A stretch of 64,000 nucleotides of DNA, taken from Streptomyces pinistramenti. Lineage in GTDB: Bacteria > Actinomycetota > Actinomycetes > Streptomycetales > Streptomycetaceae. The notes beneath the pieces were generated by a model. It had not been told where the DNA came from. It saw only the letters and a list, made by a program, of their open reading frames with translations, and did no database searches. Shown here one piece after another: positions 53,290-62,745 of the stretch. Position 1 is the first letter of the stretch, and each line of letters begins with the position of its first letter. The translations under genes were made by a program, and so were the position numbers. The stretch spans positions 62,001-126,000 of the forward strand of contig NZ_JAJCXB010000004.1 of assembly GCF_020564935.1 (NCBI RefSeq). The letters run 5' to 3'.

Positions 53290-54135
53290 ATGTCCCGCCA
53301 TGTCGCCATCGTCACCGATTCCACGGCCTACCTGCCGCCGGTGGCACTGGAGCGCCACCGCATCACGGCCGTCCCGCTGACCGTCGTCCTGGGGGACCAG
53401 GCCCTGGAAGAGGGCACCGAGATCTCGGCGAGATCCGTCGCCCAGGCCCTCCAGAAGCGCGGGCCGGTGACGACGTCCCGCCCCAGCCCGAGCACCTTCG
53501 CCGACACCTATCGCAAGGTCGCCGCGTCCGGCGCCTCCGCCATCGTCTCGCTCCACCTCTCCTCGGAATTCTCCGGGACCTACGACGCGGCGGTACTCGC
53601 CGCGAAGGAAGCGCCCGTACCCGTAAGGGTCGTGGACACCGGCATGGTCGCGATGGCCCTCGGCTTCTGTGCCCTGGCGGCCGCGGAGACCGCCGACGCC
53701 GGCGGGGACGCCGACGAAGCGGTCGCCGCGGCGGAGAAGCGCGCCGCCGGGACCTCGGCCTACTTCTACGTCGACACCCTCGACTACCTCCGGCGCGGTG
53801 GCCGGATCGGTACGGCCCAGGCGCTGCTGGGCTCCGCGCTCGCCGTCAAGCCGATCCTGCAACTGGCCGAAGGGCGCATCGAACTCCTCGAAAAGGTCCG
53901 TACGGCTTCGAAGGCCATCGCACGGCTGGAGGAGATCGCGGCGGAGCGTGCGGGCCAGGGCGAGGTCGACATCGCCGTCCACCACCTCGCGGCGGCGGAA
54001 CGCGCGGAAGCCCTCGCCGACCGCCTGCGGGAGCGGGTGCCGGGCCTGTGCGAACTCCACGTCAGCGAGGTCGGCGCGGTGATCGGCGCGCACACGGGGC
54101 CGGGGTTGCTGGGGGCCGTGATCTCACCACGGTGA
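53290..54135 (+). CDS. DegV family fatty-acid-binding protein
   Basis: A 281-residue cytoplasmic protein. The N-terminus VAIVTDSTAYLP and the central TSRPSPSTFADTY and HLSSEFSGTYDAA motifs are hallmarks of DegV/FakB proteins, which bind a fatty acid in a two-domain cleft, in some bacteria for phosphorylation by FakA. No fakA is seen here, so the partner is elsewhere or absent. A longer frame to 53260 exists, but the leaderless box supports 53290. Confidence 0.92.
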   Translation: MSRHVAIVTDSTAYLPPVALERHRITAVPLTVVLGDQALEEGTEISARSVAQALQKRGPVTTSRPSPSTFADTYRKVAASGASAIVSLHLSSEFSGTYDAAVLAAKEAPVPVRVVDTGMVAMALGFCALAAAETADAGGDADEAVAAAEKRAAGTSAYFYVDTLDYLRRGGRIGTAQALLGSALAVKPILQLAEGRIELLEKVRTASKAIARLEEIAAERAGQGEVDIAVHHLAAAERAEALADRLRERVPGLCELHVSEVGAVIGAHTGPGLLGAVISPR

Positions 54136-54287
54136 GGCGTGCGGCGCGGGCGGGAGCGGCCATCTTCGCCGGGCGGCGTGGGCGGAAGCTCCCCTTCGGG
54201 TGACGCAGTTATCCACAACTGGGCAGTTATCCACGGAAATTGAGCCTGCTCGGCGCGATCGGCGAAGAGTGCCTACCGTCGGTCGGC

Positions 54288-55781
54288 ATGAGCACTCAAT
54301 CACCGTCCGTAATCATGGGGTCGGGCCCAGGCCCGGACGCGGCCTCCGGCGCCGAAGCGCGCGAGCCCGAGCGCGGCAGGCGGCCCGGCCGTTCCCGCCA
54401 CGCACGATCCCCGGTGCGGAGGCGGGTCGCCCACCGGACCGAGACCATGGCCCTGGTCCGGGCGAGAGCCGCGGCGCTCTTCAGCAGCCCATTGGAGGGG
54501 GACGTGCCGACGGGCGGGCCGCGGATGCCGGGCGAGCCACGGGTGGCGGGCGGGGCAGTGGCTGTGGGTGCGCCGGTGGCTGCAAGCGGGCCGCGTTCGC
54601 TGCGTATGCGTGGTGCGGTAGGGGAGGCCGGTGCGGGCAGTGTGGGCGACGCGGCCGGTGCGGATGATGGGGCTGGCGCGAACGGTGCGGACGATGCGCT
54701 CAACTCCCCTCGGGATTCCTCTTCCCGAGGCCCTTCCCCGGTTCTTGCCCGAGTCTTTCCCCAAGCCCATCTCCGCGTCCGCCCTCGTGTCCGTCCCCGC
54801 GTTCCTTCCCGCGTCCGTTCCCAGCTTCGGGCTCCGCGCCGTCCGCATGCCCGGCGGCGTCGCGATCCGCCGTCTGTTGAGAGGCCACAGGGCGAGTCGG
54901 TCGGGCAGCGAGGGGGAGGGCGCGACGTGAGGCGGGAGACGGACGGGCCGGGGGCGGGTGTCGCTGCCGGGGCGGAGATGGCGTCGGGCCCGAGGCCAGG
55001 CGGATCCGGGCCGGGGCGTTGGGAGCGAGCGCGGCTGGCGGTACGGGAACGGCTGCCGCTGTGGGTGCAGTTACGTTGCGCGACCGATCCGAAGGCGCTG
55101 GCCGCGCTGGCGCTTGTGCTGGTCGTGGCCGTGGTCATCGCCGTTCAGCACTTCTGGGCGGCCGGCCCCGAGCCGGTGCGGGCGCCGGCGGCCGAGCGTG
55201 CCGTGTCCGTGCCGTCGCGCCAGTCCGGTCTGTCGTCCTCCGGTACGCCATCGGCCGGGCCGGCTGCGTCGGCCTCGTCGGGCGCGGACGGTGGCTCCGG
55301 GAAACGGCTGGTGATCGATGTGGAGGGGAAGGTCAGGCACCCGGGAATCCACCGCCTGCCGGCCGGGTCGCGGGTGACCGACGCGTTGGACGCGGCGGGC
55401 GGTGTGCTGCACGGGGCGAGCACCCAGGGGCTGAACCGCGCCCGGCTGCTGGCCGACGGGGAGCAGATCGTCGTCGGCGGTGCCGGTGCCGGGGTGGGCG
55501 CGGGCGGCGGCGGAGCGGCGGCCGAGGCGGCTGCGAACGGGCCGCCGTCCGAAGCAGGCGCGTCGGGTGGCGGCCCAGGGGCACCGGGTCAGCCGGTCAG
55601 CCTCGGTACGGCCACCGAGCAGCAGCTCGACACGTTGCCCGGCGTAGGGCCCGTACTGGCCCGGCACATCATCGAATTCCGCACCCGGCACGGCGGGTTC
55701 AGGTCGGTGGACCAACTGCGCGAGGTGACCGGTATCGGCGAGCGTCGCTTCGCCGACCTGCGCCCTCTGGTCCAGCCATGA
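54288..55781 (+). CDS. comEA: ComEA-like DNA-binding protein
   Basis: A 497-residue protein with an unusually long (about 270 residues) low-complexity Ala/Gly/Arg/Pro N-terminal region, one span at about 280-300 (ALAALALVLVVAVVIAV), an SLBB domain (about 345-400, VDVEGKVRHPGIHRLPAGSRV-like) and a C-terminal helix-hairpin-helix pair (LPGVGPVLARHIIEFR and VTGIGERRFADLRPLV). ComEA binds incoming double-stranded DNA at the cell surface during natural transformation; streptomycetes keep the genes although competence is not well established. ATG 54288 has TACCGT 8 nt upstream. Its stop overlaps the comEC start. Confidence 0.9.
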   Translation: MSTQSPSVIMGSGPGPDAASGAEAREPERGRRPGRSRHARSPVRRRVAHRTETMALVRARAAALFSSPLEGDVPTGGPRMPGEPRVAGGAVAVGAPVAASGPRSLRMRGAVGEAGAGSVGDAAGADDGAGANGADDALNSPRDSSSRGPSPVLARVFPQAHLRVRPRVRPRVPSRVRSQLRAPRRPHARRRRDPPSVERPQGESVGQRGGGRDVRRETDGPGAGVAAGAEMASGPRPGGSGPGRWERARLAVRERLPLWVQLRCATDPKALAALALVLVVAVVIAVQHFWAAGPEPVRAPAAERAVSVPSRQSGLSSSGTPSAGPAASASSGADGGSGKRLVIDVEGKVRHPGIHRLPAGSRVTDALDAAGGVLHGASTQGLNRARLLADGEQIVVGGAGAGVGAGGGGAAAEAAANGPPSEAGASGGGPGAPGQPVSLGTATEQQLDTLPGVGPVLARHIIEFRTRHGGFRSVDQLREVTGIGERRFADLRPLVQP

Positions 55782-58642
55782 CCACCGAGCGCGCCACGGT
55801 GCACGCGGCGGCGGCATCGCCGCACGGCGCCTCGGACCCGCGCCAGGAGGGACCGGCCGACCTGCGAATCGTCGCCCCGGCGCTGGCGGCCTGGGTCGCG
55901 GCGGCAGTTGCCCTGGGGGCGCCCGGTGCAGTGGTGGCGTCAGCCTGCGCGGTGGCCGTTGTCCTTGCCGCGGTGGCCCTGCGCAGGGCAGCGGGACGGC
56001 GCCGGGCCGAGCCCGAGCCTGCGCCGGAGACCTCGCCCACGTCATCGGGGCACCACCGCCTCGCCCCGCGTCCATGGTCCGCCGGGTCGCTGGTGGCTGC
56101 GGCGGCGGTGCTGCTGTGCGCGGTGGCGGGGGCGGCCTCCGCGGCGCTGCATGCGGCGGACGCGCGGCGCGGACCGCTGCCCTCCTGGGCGCAGCGCTAT
56201 GCGCATCTCACCGTTGAGCTGGAGGTGACCGGAGATCCGCGGATGACCCGGCCCAAGGTGCGAGGCTCCCAACGCATGCCGCCTTCCCTGGTGTTCACCG
56301 CGGACGTCGTGCGCATCACCGGACCGGACGGCTCGGTGACGGCCACCCGCACACCCGCCCTGGTCATCGCGCAGCAGCAGAATGCGGAAAAGCACGGCGG
56401 GCAGGATTCCCCGGCGACGCAGCGCGGCCGGTGGCTCGGCCTGCTGCCCTCGACGCGTATCCGGGTCGCAGCCCGTGCCGCACCGCCGATGCCGCCTGAC
56501 GTGCAGATCGCCGCCGTGCTGCGGGTCTCCGCCGATACGCCGCCCCGCCGGGTGGCCGAGCCGTCCGCGTTGCAACGGATGGCGGGCAGCCTGCGGGCCG
56601 GGCTCCGCGACGCCACCGACGGCCTGTCACCCGATGCCCGTGCCCTGTTGCCCGGACTCGTCGTGGGGGACACCTCGCGGGTGCCGCCGGATCTCGATGA
56701 TGCGTTCCGGGCCACGGACCTGACGCATCTGCTCGCCGTATCCGGAAGCAACCTGACGATCGTGCTCGCCCTGCTGGTCGGCCCGCCGCACCTCGCCTCG
56801 CGAGCCGAACGCCGTGGCCTGGCGCCCCGCCTCGGGCTGTCCCTGCGCGGTACCGCAGTCGTCGGCGGCGCCCTCGCCCTCACCTTCGTCGTGGTGTGCC
56901 GCCCCGACCCCAGCGTGCTGCGGGCGGCGGCCTGCGGGCTGATCACCCTGCTGGCGATCGGGACCGGACGCCGCCGCTCCCTGCTCCCCGCGCTCGGGAC
57001 CGCCGTCCTGCTGCTGATCCTCTACGACCCATGGCTGGCCCGCAGTTACGGCTTCCTGCTCTCCGTCCTGGCCACCGGCGCGCTGCTGCTGCTCGCCCCG
57101 CGCTGGAGCGCGGCACTCCAGCGGCGCCGGGTGCCGCCCAGGCTCGCCGAGGTGATCGCCGCCGCTGCCGCCGCCCAGGCGGTCTGCGCCCCCGTGATCG
57201 TGGTACTCGCGGCCCGGGTCGGCCTGCTCGCCGTGCCGTGCAACCTGCTCGCCGAACTGGCCGTCGCCCCGGCGACCGTCCTGGGCTTCGCCGCGCTCGC
57301 CGCCGGCCCGCTCGTACCGTCGGCCGCCCAGGCACTGGCCTGGTGCGCGGGCTGGCCCGCCACCTGGATCGCCGGGGTGGCGCGCGCCGGGGCCGCCCTG
57401 CCGGGCGCGGAGTTCGGCTGGCCGGGCGGCTGGGTGGGTGGTTCGGCGCTCGCCGTGGCCACCGTCGTCCTGGCGGCGGTGGGACGCCGGATGCTGCGCC
57501 GCCGGTGGCTGTGTGTGCTGTGCGCCCTGGCTCTGATCCTGGTGGTGTGGCGGCCGGCGCCGTTGACCCGCGTCCTGACGGGCTGGCCGCCACCGGGGTG
57601 GCGCGCGGTGGTCTGCGATGTCGGGCAGGGCGACGGGCTCGTACTGGCGGCCGGTGACGGCACGGCCCTGGTGGTGGACGCGGGCCCCGAACCCCGCGCC
57701 ATCGACCGGTGTCTGACGGACCTGGGTGTCCGCCGCATCCCGGTGATCGTGCTGACGCACTTTCATGCCGACCACGTCGACGGCCTGCCCGGGGTGCTGC
57801 ACGGCCGCTCGGTCGGGCTGATCGAGACGACGACGCTCCAGGATCCTCCGGGGCAGGCGGAGTTCGTCCGGCGCACCGCCGCGGCGGCCGGGGTGCCGGT
57901 GACCCGTGCGGCGCCGGGGGAACGGCGTCGGCTGGGCCCTTTGGCCTGGGAGGTCCTCTGGCCGCCTGCGGACACTTCCGGGGCCGCGTCGGACGGGCCC
58001 AACGACGCCAGTGTGACGCTGCTCGTCCGCAGCGCAGGGCTGACCCTGCTGCTCCTCGGTGACCTCGAACCTCCCGCTCAGCAGGCCCTGTTGACGGGGC
58101 ACCCGGAGCTGCCCGGCATCGACGTCCTCAAGGTGGCCCACCATGGTTCGGCGCACCAGGACCCCGAGTTGATGCGCCGAGTGGCACCACGGCTCGCGGT
58201 GATCTCCGTGGGGGCGGACAACCCGTACGGGCACCCGGCGCCCCGCACTGTCGACGCGCTGCGGCGACTGGGCGCCAAGGTGCTGCGCACCGATACGGAC
58301 GGCGCGATTGCCGTACTGGGTACCCGGGCTCAGCTCTCCGCAACGGTCCAGGGCCGCCGCACCACCCGGCACCGCTCCCCCACCACGGTGGCTCGTCGAC
58401 GCCGACGAAGACGCCTCACGAAAGAGGTCACGAGACGGGCGACGGGCTGCGCGCCTCATCCGCCGGAGGGCCGAGCACGGGCCCGGACCGCCGCACCGGC
58501 CGCGCCTCGGAAATCCCGGCCTCGCATCCCTCGCCCCCCTGCGAAGCAAGCCCCGCAATGGACATCCCACGATGAATGCCCCCACCGCGAATGCCCCCAC
58601 CGCGAACGCCCCCACCGCGAACGCCTCCGCCACGGACGATGA
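55778..58642 (+). CDS. comEC: ComEC/Rec2 family DNA-uptake channel protein
   Basis: A 954-residue membrane protein: N-terminal spans, an OB-like outer domain (about 110-260), the Competence domain (about 270-590, with LLAVSGSNLTIVLALLVG), and a C-terminal metallo-beta-lactamase-like domain with THFHADHVDG (about residue 665). This is the full ComEC layout for single-strand DNA transport. Start ATG overlaps the comEA stop (ATGA). The last 100 residues are Arg/His/Pro-rich and end in tandem PHRE repeats produced by a 15-bp DNA repeat, so the C-terminus may be variable. Confidence 0.93.
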   Translation: MTTERATVHAAAASPHGASDPRQEGPADLRIVAPALAAWVAAAVALGAPGAVVASACAVAVVLAAVALRRAAGRRRAEPEPAPETSPTSSGHHRLAPRPWSAGSLVAAAAVLLCAVAGAASAALHAADARRGPLPSWAQRYAHLTVELEVTGDPRMTRPKVRGSQRMPPSLVFTADVVRITGPDGSVTATRTPALVIAQQQNAEKHGGQDSPATQRGRWLGLLPSTRIRVAARAAPPMPPDVQIAAVLRVSADTPPRRVAEPSALQRMAGSLRAGLRDATDGLSPDARALLPGLVVGDTSRVPPDLDDAFRATDLTHLLAVSGSNLTIVLALLVGPPHLASRAERRGLAPRLGLSLRGTAVVGGALALTFVVVCRPDPSVLRAAACGLITLLAIGTGRRRSLLPALGTAVLLLILYDPWLARSYGFLLSVLATGALLLLAPRWSAALQRRRVPPRLAEVIAAAAAAQAVCAPVIVVLAARVGLLAVPCNLLAELAVAPATVLGFAALAAGPLVPSAAQALAWCAGWPATWIAGVARAGAALPGAEFGWPGGWVGGSALAVATVVLAAVGRRMLRRRWLCVLCALALILVVWRPAPLTRVLTGWPPPGWRAVVCDVGQGDGLVLAAGDGTALVVDAGPEPRAIDRCLTDLGVRRIPVIVLTHFHADHVDGLPGVLHGRSVGLIETTTLQDPPGQAEFVRRTAAAAGVPVTRAAPGERRRLGPLAWEVLWPPADTSGAASDGPNDASVTLLVRSAGLTLLLLGDLEPPAQQALLTGHPELPGIDVLKVAHHGSAHQDPELMRRVAPRLAVISVGADNPYGHPAPRTVDALRRLGAKVLRTDTDGAIAVLGTRAQLSATVQGRRTTRHRSPTTVARRRRRRRLTKEVTRRATGCAPHPPEGRARARTAAPAAPRKSRPRIPRPPAKQAPQWTSHDECPHRECPHRERPHRERLRHGR
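58575..58634 (+). repeat. 15-bp tandem repeat at the end of comEC
   Basis: Three near-perfect copies of AATGCCCCCACCGCG (58575, 58590, 58605, the third starting AACG) and a degraded fourth. It encodes the terminal HRE-type repeats of ComEC and ends 34 bp before the N-acetyltransferase start. Confidence 0.85.
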
Positions 58643-58667
58643 ACGCCACCGGGAGGGAACCACCGGA

Positions 58668-59490
58668 ATGAACACCACCGAGGTCGACGCACATCTCGCC
58701 CGTATCGGCGCGGTCCGGCCCGCGACGGCCTCTGCCGAGGAGCTGGGTGCGCCACAGCTGCGGCATCTGCGCAGCGTTCCCTTCGAGAATCTCTCTCCAT
58801 CCCGGCGAGGAGACCGTGCTGGCCGCGGTCGTTGTTCGACAAGGTCGTCGGTGCGCGCCGTGGCGGGATCTGCTACGAACTCAACGGGGCCTTCGCCGGG
58901 TTGCTCGGCGCCCTCGGTTACGACGTTCGGCCGCTCGCCGCCCGGGTGTTCGGCCGGCGGGTCCGAGGATCCCGTACGACCACCTGGCGCTGCGGGTGCA
59001 GACGCCTACCGGGCCGTGGCTCGCCGATGTCGGGCTCGGCCGGCACAGCCATTTCCCGCTGCGGATGGACAGCCGCGCCGATCAGCCCCACCCCGGGGGA
59101 GTCTTCCGCATCGAGGAGACGCCCGAGGGGGATCTCGACGTGTCGCGGGACGGGATTCCCCCGTACCGCGTCGAACAACGCCCGCGCGCCCTGGCCGACT
59201 TCGAGGTGGGCTGCTGGTGGCATCGCACCTCACCGGCGTCCCGCTTCGCCCGCTCGCTGGTCTGCTCCCTGCTGACTCCGACCGGCCGGGTCACCCTCTC
59301 GGACCGCACGCTCGTGATCACCGGTACGGACGGGGCGCGTGAGGAGTGCGAGCTGTTGGAGGACGAGGTACTCGCGGCCTACCGCATCCACTTCGGCATC
59401 ACCCTGGACCGAGAGCCCACCGTGGCCCGCACACCCGCCCCGGACCGGCCGACCGGCCCAAGACCGCTCCCACCGGACGAAGCCCCCTGA
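58668..59490 (+). pseudogene. Arylamine N-acetyltransferase, disrupted by three frameshifts
   Basis: The reading frame shifts but family motifs remain in order. N-terminal SVPFENLS is in frame with ATG 58668, then LHPGEETVL in the next frame (from about 58795), LFDKVVGARRGGICYELN with the catalytic Cys in a third frame (from about 58830), and IPYDHLALRVQTP, ADVGLG (His and Asp of the triad) and the rest to the stop at 59490 back in the second frame (from about 58960). NATs use acetyl-CoA to acetylate arylamines and amino groups of antibiotics precursors. Either a young pseudogene or sequence errors in GC-rich runs; no single protein of normal length is encoded. GGGAGGG precedes the ATG. Confidence 0.85.
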
Positions 59491-59567
59491 ACACCCGAGA
59501 CCATGGCGGCGCAGGGGCAGGGGGACCGCCCACGGCGCCCCCTTCCCGTACGCCAAGGAAGCCGCCG

Positions 59568-59813
59568 TCACTCCGCCTCGCGCCAGCCCTCGTGCTCCGC
59601 CGCGAGGCTGTCCAGCTGGTGAGCGTCATAGGCGCCGTCCGGGTCCTCGACGACCACCAGCCACTGGGCGTCCTCGGCGTCGTCCTCGCCGGCCAGGGCG
59701 TCGCGTACGAGCTGCGGTTCCTCGGCGAGACCGAACCGCTCGGTCAGGGTCTCGGCGACCTCCTCCGCGGCGTCGCGGTCGGGCAGTACCAGTACGTGTC
59801 GTGCATCGCTCAC
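59568..59813 (-). CDS. Small acidic hypothetical protein
   Basis: An 81-residue acidic protein (many Asp, Glu and Ala) starting VSDARHVLVLPDRDAAEEVAE with a strand-helix pattern reminiscent of a ferredoxin-like half. The GTG at 59813 has no strong ribosome-binding site. It lies divergent from holA, and convergent with the disrupted N-acetyltransferase. I cannot assign a family; it is kept because its composition and codon use look coding. Confidence 0.65.
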   Translation of the reverse strand: MSDARHVLVLPDRDAAEEVAETLTERFGLAEEPQLVRDALAGEDDAEDAQWLVVVEDPDGAYDAHQLDSLAAEHEGWREAE

Positions 59814-59942
59814 CGGACCATTGTCCGGCAACGGAGCAGCGGCCGACGGGCGGGCGGCAGGACGGACGGGCCGCGGCCCCGCAAAGCGGTCGGCCGCCCG
59901 CCAGGACGGGACTGTCAGTGGGGCGTGGGATGCTGGAGCGCG

Positions 59943-60926
59943 ATGGCCAGGAAGACTGCAAACGACGATCCGCTCGCCCCCGTCACGCTCGCGGTGGGCC
60001 AGGAAGACCTGCTGCTCGACCGTGCCGTGCAGCAGGTGGTGAAGGCTGCCCGCGCCGCGGACGAGGACACCGATGTGCGCGACCTCAGCTCCGATCAGCT
60101 CCAGCCGGGCACCCTCGCCGAGCTGACCAGCCCTTCGCTGTTCGCCGAGCGCAAGGTCGTGGTGGTGCGCAACTCCCAGGACCTGTCGGCGGATTCGATC
60201 AAGGACGTCAAGGGCTATCTCGGATCCCCCGCGGAGGAGATCACCCTCGTCCTGCTGCACGCAGGCGGCGCCAAGGGCAAGGGGCTGCTGGACGCGGCCC
60301 GTAAGGCCGGGGCGCGCGAGGTGGCCTGTCCCAAGATGACGAAGCCGGCCGACCGGCTGTCGTTCGTCCGGGGCGAGTTCCGCGCGGTGGGGCGTTCGGC
60401 GACGCCGGAGGCATGCCAGGCGCTGGTCGACGCGATCGGCAGCGATCTGCGCGAGCTGGCCTCGGCCTGTTCGCAGCTGACCGCCGACATCGAGGGCACG
60501 ATCGACGAAGCGATTGTGGCGCGCTACTACACCGGCCGGGCCGAGGCGTCGAGCTTCACCGTCGCGGACCGCGCGGTCGAGGGCCGGGCGGCCGAGGCAC
60601 TGGAGGCGCTGCGCTGGGCGATGTCGACGGGCGTCGCGCCCGTCATGATCACCAGCGCGCTGGCCCAGGGCGTACGCGCCATCGGCAAGCTGGCGTCCGC
60701 CCCGCGCGGCGCGCGCCCCGGCGACCTCGCCCGCGACCTGGGCATGCCGCCGTGGAAGATCGACCGGGTGCGGCAGCAGATGCGCGGCTGGTCGGCGGAC
60801 GGCGTGGCGACGGCACTGCTGGCCGTGGCCGCCGCCGACGCGGGTGTCAAGGGCGGCGGCGACGACCCTGAATACGCCCTGGAGAAGGCCGTGGTGGCCA
60901 TCGCCCGCGCGGCCCGCTCCCGTTGA
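59943..60926 (+). CDS. holA: DNA polymerase III delta subunit
   Basis: A 327-residue clamp-loader wrench subunit that opens the beta clamp. The N-terminal LAVGQEDLLLDRAVQQVV matches the AAA-like domain I, followed by the helical lid and the C-terminal collar domain (AMSTGVAPVMITSALAQGVRAIGKLA). Length and layout are typical of actinobacterial HolA. ATG 59943 follows GGAG. A strong terminator follows. Confidence 0.94.
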   Translation: MARKTANDDPLAPVTLAVGQEDLLLDRAVQQVVKAARAADEDTDVRDLSSDQLQPGTLAELTSPSLFAERKVVVVRNSQDLSADSIKDVKGYLGSPAEEITLVLLHAGGAKGKGLLDAARKAGAREVACPKMTKPADRLSFVRGEFRAVGRSATPEACQALVDAIGSDLRELASACSQLTADIEGTIDEAIVARYYTGRAEASSFTVADRAVEGRAAEALEALRWAMSTGVAPVMITSALAQGVRAIGKLASAPRGARPGDLARDLGMPPWKIDRVRQQMRGWSADGVATALLAVAAADAGVKGGGDDPEYALEKAVVAIARAARSR

Positions 60927-60939
60927 ACCGCTGAGCGAC

Positions 60940-60968
60940 GACGGGCGTCCGGCGCCGGGACGCCCGTC
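60940..60968. terminator. Bidirectional terminator after holA
   Basis: Perfect 11-bp arms GACGGGCGTCC (60940-60950) and GGACGCCCGTC (60958-60968) with a 7-nt loop, between the convergent holA and 61032-61880 genes. Confidence 0.88.
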
Positions 60969-61031
60969 TCACGGGCGCCCGACCGGACGGCCTCCACCCC
61001 GGGCATCCGACTCCGCCGCACCAGGCCGGCA

Positions 61032-61880
61032 CTACCCCCGCAGTTTCCCCAAGGTCTCCCGGGCGCTGCTCTTCAGCATGTCGGCGATCTCGTCCGCGCG
61101 CGGCTGGGTGCCGGAACCGCGGCCGGACGCGTAGCTGGACCACGTCGACTGATACGTCAGCCAGCCGTCCCTGACCCCCAGGATCACGTACGAGCCGCTG
61201 TTGTTGCCGGAGTCCTTCCGCATCACCAGGTACGCCTCGTCACCGATGCCCGTCACCGGCTCGACCGTGTAGTCGACGGAGGTGTCCTGCTTCTCGTAGG
61301 CGCGGTAGCCGTCGGCGAACTCCGGGGCGGGGTCGGCCTTTTTGTGCAGGGTGACGGAGTTGTAGAGGAAGTTCGACGCGTAGTCCGAGCTGCTCTCGCC
61401 TTCCTTCTCCAACGAGATGTTGCACCACATCGAGTCGATGGCGGGCTGCCGGGCGCCGCTGTGCTGCGGGTTCGGGGCGCTCGACGAGCTGTCCTTCGTC
61501 CGGTACCGGGCGCTCTCGAACGGTGTCAGGGAGGTGTCCGCGCACAGATCCGACGTGTAGGAGTAGCCGGCCAGATCGGGGCGGGGTTCCGAGCTGCCGA
61601 AGCTGCCGGTGGCGAACATCACCGAGGCCCAGATCGCGGACGCCGCGACCGCGCCGCCGATCGCCCACGGCCAGCCGGACGCGCCCCGGCCGCCGCCACC
61701 CGGAGGCTGCGGGCCCGCGGAGGGGTAGCCGTAGCCGCCCGGGGCCGGCGGCGGGGGCTGCTGTGCGTACGGGTTCTGCTGGGCCGGCACCGGATTCTGG
61801 GGCGCGGGCACCTGGCCGTACGGCTGCGGTTGCGGGTAGGGACGGTTCGGATCCCCCGAGAGATCCCCCGAGAACGACAT
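61032..61880 (-). CDS. Proline-rich single-span protein with unknown extracytoplasmic domain
   Basis: A 282-residue protein. Residues 1-68 are Pro/Gln/Gly/Tyr-rich (PYPQPQPYGQVPAP type), one span lies at about 70-92, and the outer domain of about 190 residues has two cysteines (LCADTS and MWCNIS) that may form a disulfide, and a GIGDEAYLV motif. That motif resembles DUF3558-like lipoprotein domains, but the match is only impressionistic. On the minus strand TACGCT (61887-61892) is 6 nt before the ATG, a leaderless layout. Confidence 0.72.
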   Translation of the reverse strand: MSFSGDLSGDPNRPYPQPQPYGQVPAPQNPVPAQQNPYAQQPPPPAPGGYGYPSAGPQPPGGGGRGASGWPWAIGGAVAASAIWASVMFATGSFGSSEPRPDLAGYSYTSDLCADTSLTPFESARYRTKDSSSSAPNPQHSGARQPAIDSMWCNISLEKEGESSSDYASNFLYNSVTLHKKADPAPEFADGYRAYEKQDTSVDYTVEPVTGIGDEAYLVMRKDSGNNSGSYVILGVRDGWLTYQSTWSSYASGRGSGTQPRADEIADMLKSSARETLGKLRG

Positions 61881-61886
61881 GGCGGC

Positions 61887-61892
61887 AGCGTA
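61887..61892 (-). promoter_or_regulatory. -10 box, leaderless arrangement (gene ending 61032)
   Basis: TACGCT on the minus strand, 6 nt (GCCGCC) before the ATG at 61880; no Shine-Dalgarno. Confidence 0.55.
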
Positions 61893-62256
61893 GCGGAACC
61901 GGCCGGAGCCGCATGTTGGTCGAGACGGGGCCTCACGCCGGGCAGGACGAAGCCTCCCCCCAAGTGGGACGGTGCGCCGCACGCCGAGCGACGAAGCCCG
62001 GCCCACCCGCACCACCCAGTGCCCGCCCCGTCCCCCCTGCCACGCAAAAAACCCCGCCGGCCCTGGGGAAGGGCAGCGGCGGGGTTTCCCGTCAGTCTTC
62101 GGGTCGTCCGGCGGAAGTCGCCGGTCGAGCCGGGGGCGCCGCACCCGCGTGGCGAACGCAGGCCGTGTGCGGCGCGGTGGTGCACCGTTCAGGGAGCGGA
62201 GAGAGGGGCCGCTGGATCCCCGACGGCGGGGGTTTTGCAGGTCAGACGGAGATCGT
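61893..62256. other. 364-bp gap; rpsT terminator, no gene
   Basis: No supported gene. The main feature is the minus-strand terminator at 62046-62087 serving rpsT, about 170 bp beyond its stop. The remainder is GC-rich with no recognised motif. Confidence 0.6.
62046..62087 (-). terminator. Intrinsic terminator of rpsT
   Basis: AAACCCCGCCG (62049-62059) and CGGCGGGGTTT (62077-62087) form a perfect stem that continues inward through GCCCT and AGGGC. The A-run at 62046-62051 gives a U-tract on the minus-strand RNA. Confidence 0.88.
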
Positions 62257-62523
62257 TCAGCCCTTGAGGCCGGCGACCTTCTTGGCCAGCGCCGACTTCT
62301 TGTTGGCGGCGGCGTTCTTGTGGATGACACCCTTGCTGACGGCCTTGTCGAGCTTCTTGGCAGCCTCGGCCTGGGCGGTGGTGGCCTTCTGCAGGTCACC
62401 GGCCTCCACGGCCTCGCGGGTGCGACGGATCGCGGTCTTCAGAGTGGACTTGACAGCCTTGTTGCGCTGACGAGCCTTCTCGTTGGTCTTGATCCGCTTC
62501 ATCTGGGACTTGATGTTCGCCAC
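62257..62523 (-). CDS. rpsT: 30S ribosomal protein S20
   Basis: An 88-residue, Lys/Ala-rich helical 16S rRNA-binding protein: [26 protein letters not shown] at the start and the [14 protein letters not shown] tail are canonical. It starts with GTG at 62523 after AAAAGG. It is divergent from lepA, a conserved arrangement. Confidence 0.98.
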   Translation of the reverse strand: MANIKSQMKRIKTNEKARQRNKAVKSTLKTAIRRTREAVEAGDLQKATTAQAEAAKKLDKAVSKGVIHKNAAANKKSALAKKVAGLKG

Positions 62524-62745
62524 GAAAGAGCCTTTTCAGGTTCGTTGGAGTTTCGAGTTGCGCCGCGCGCTTGAGAGGGCACGAAGCACAGTGGACCAGG
62601 CTACCAGCCGCGCCCACGGCGTCCCAATCCGGTCCGGGGTCGCCCGGGAGCACCGCCCAAAACGGACCGACGGCGCCGCTCATGGGACGATGGGGAGGAC
62701 GTCACACCCGAGTCCCGCCTACCCGCGTTCACTGAATGGACCCTG

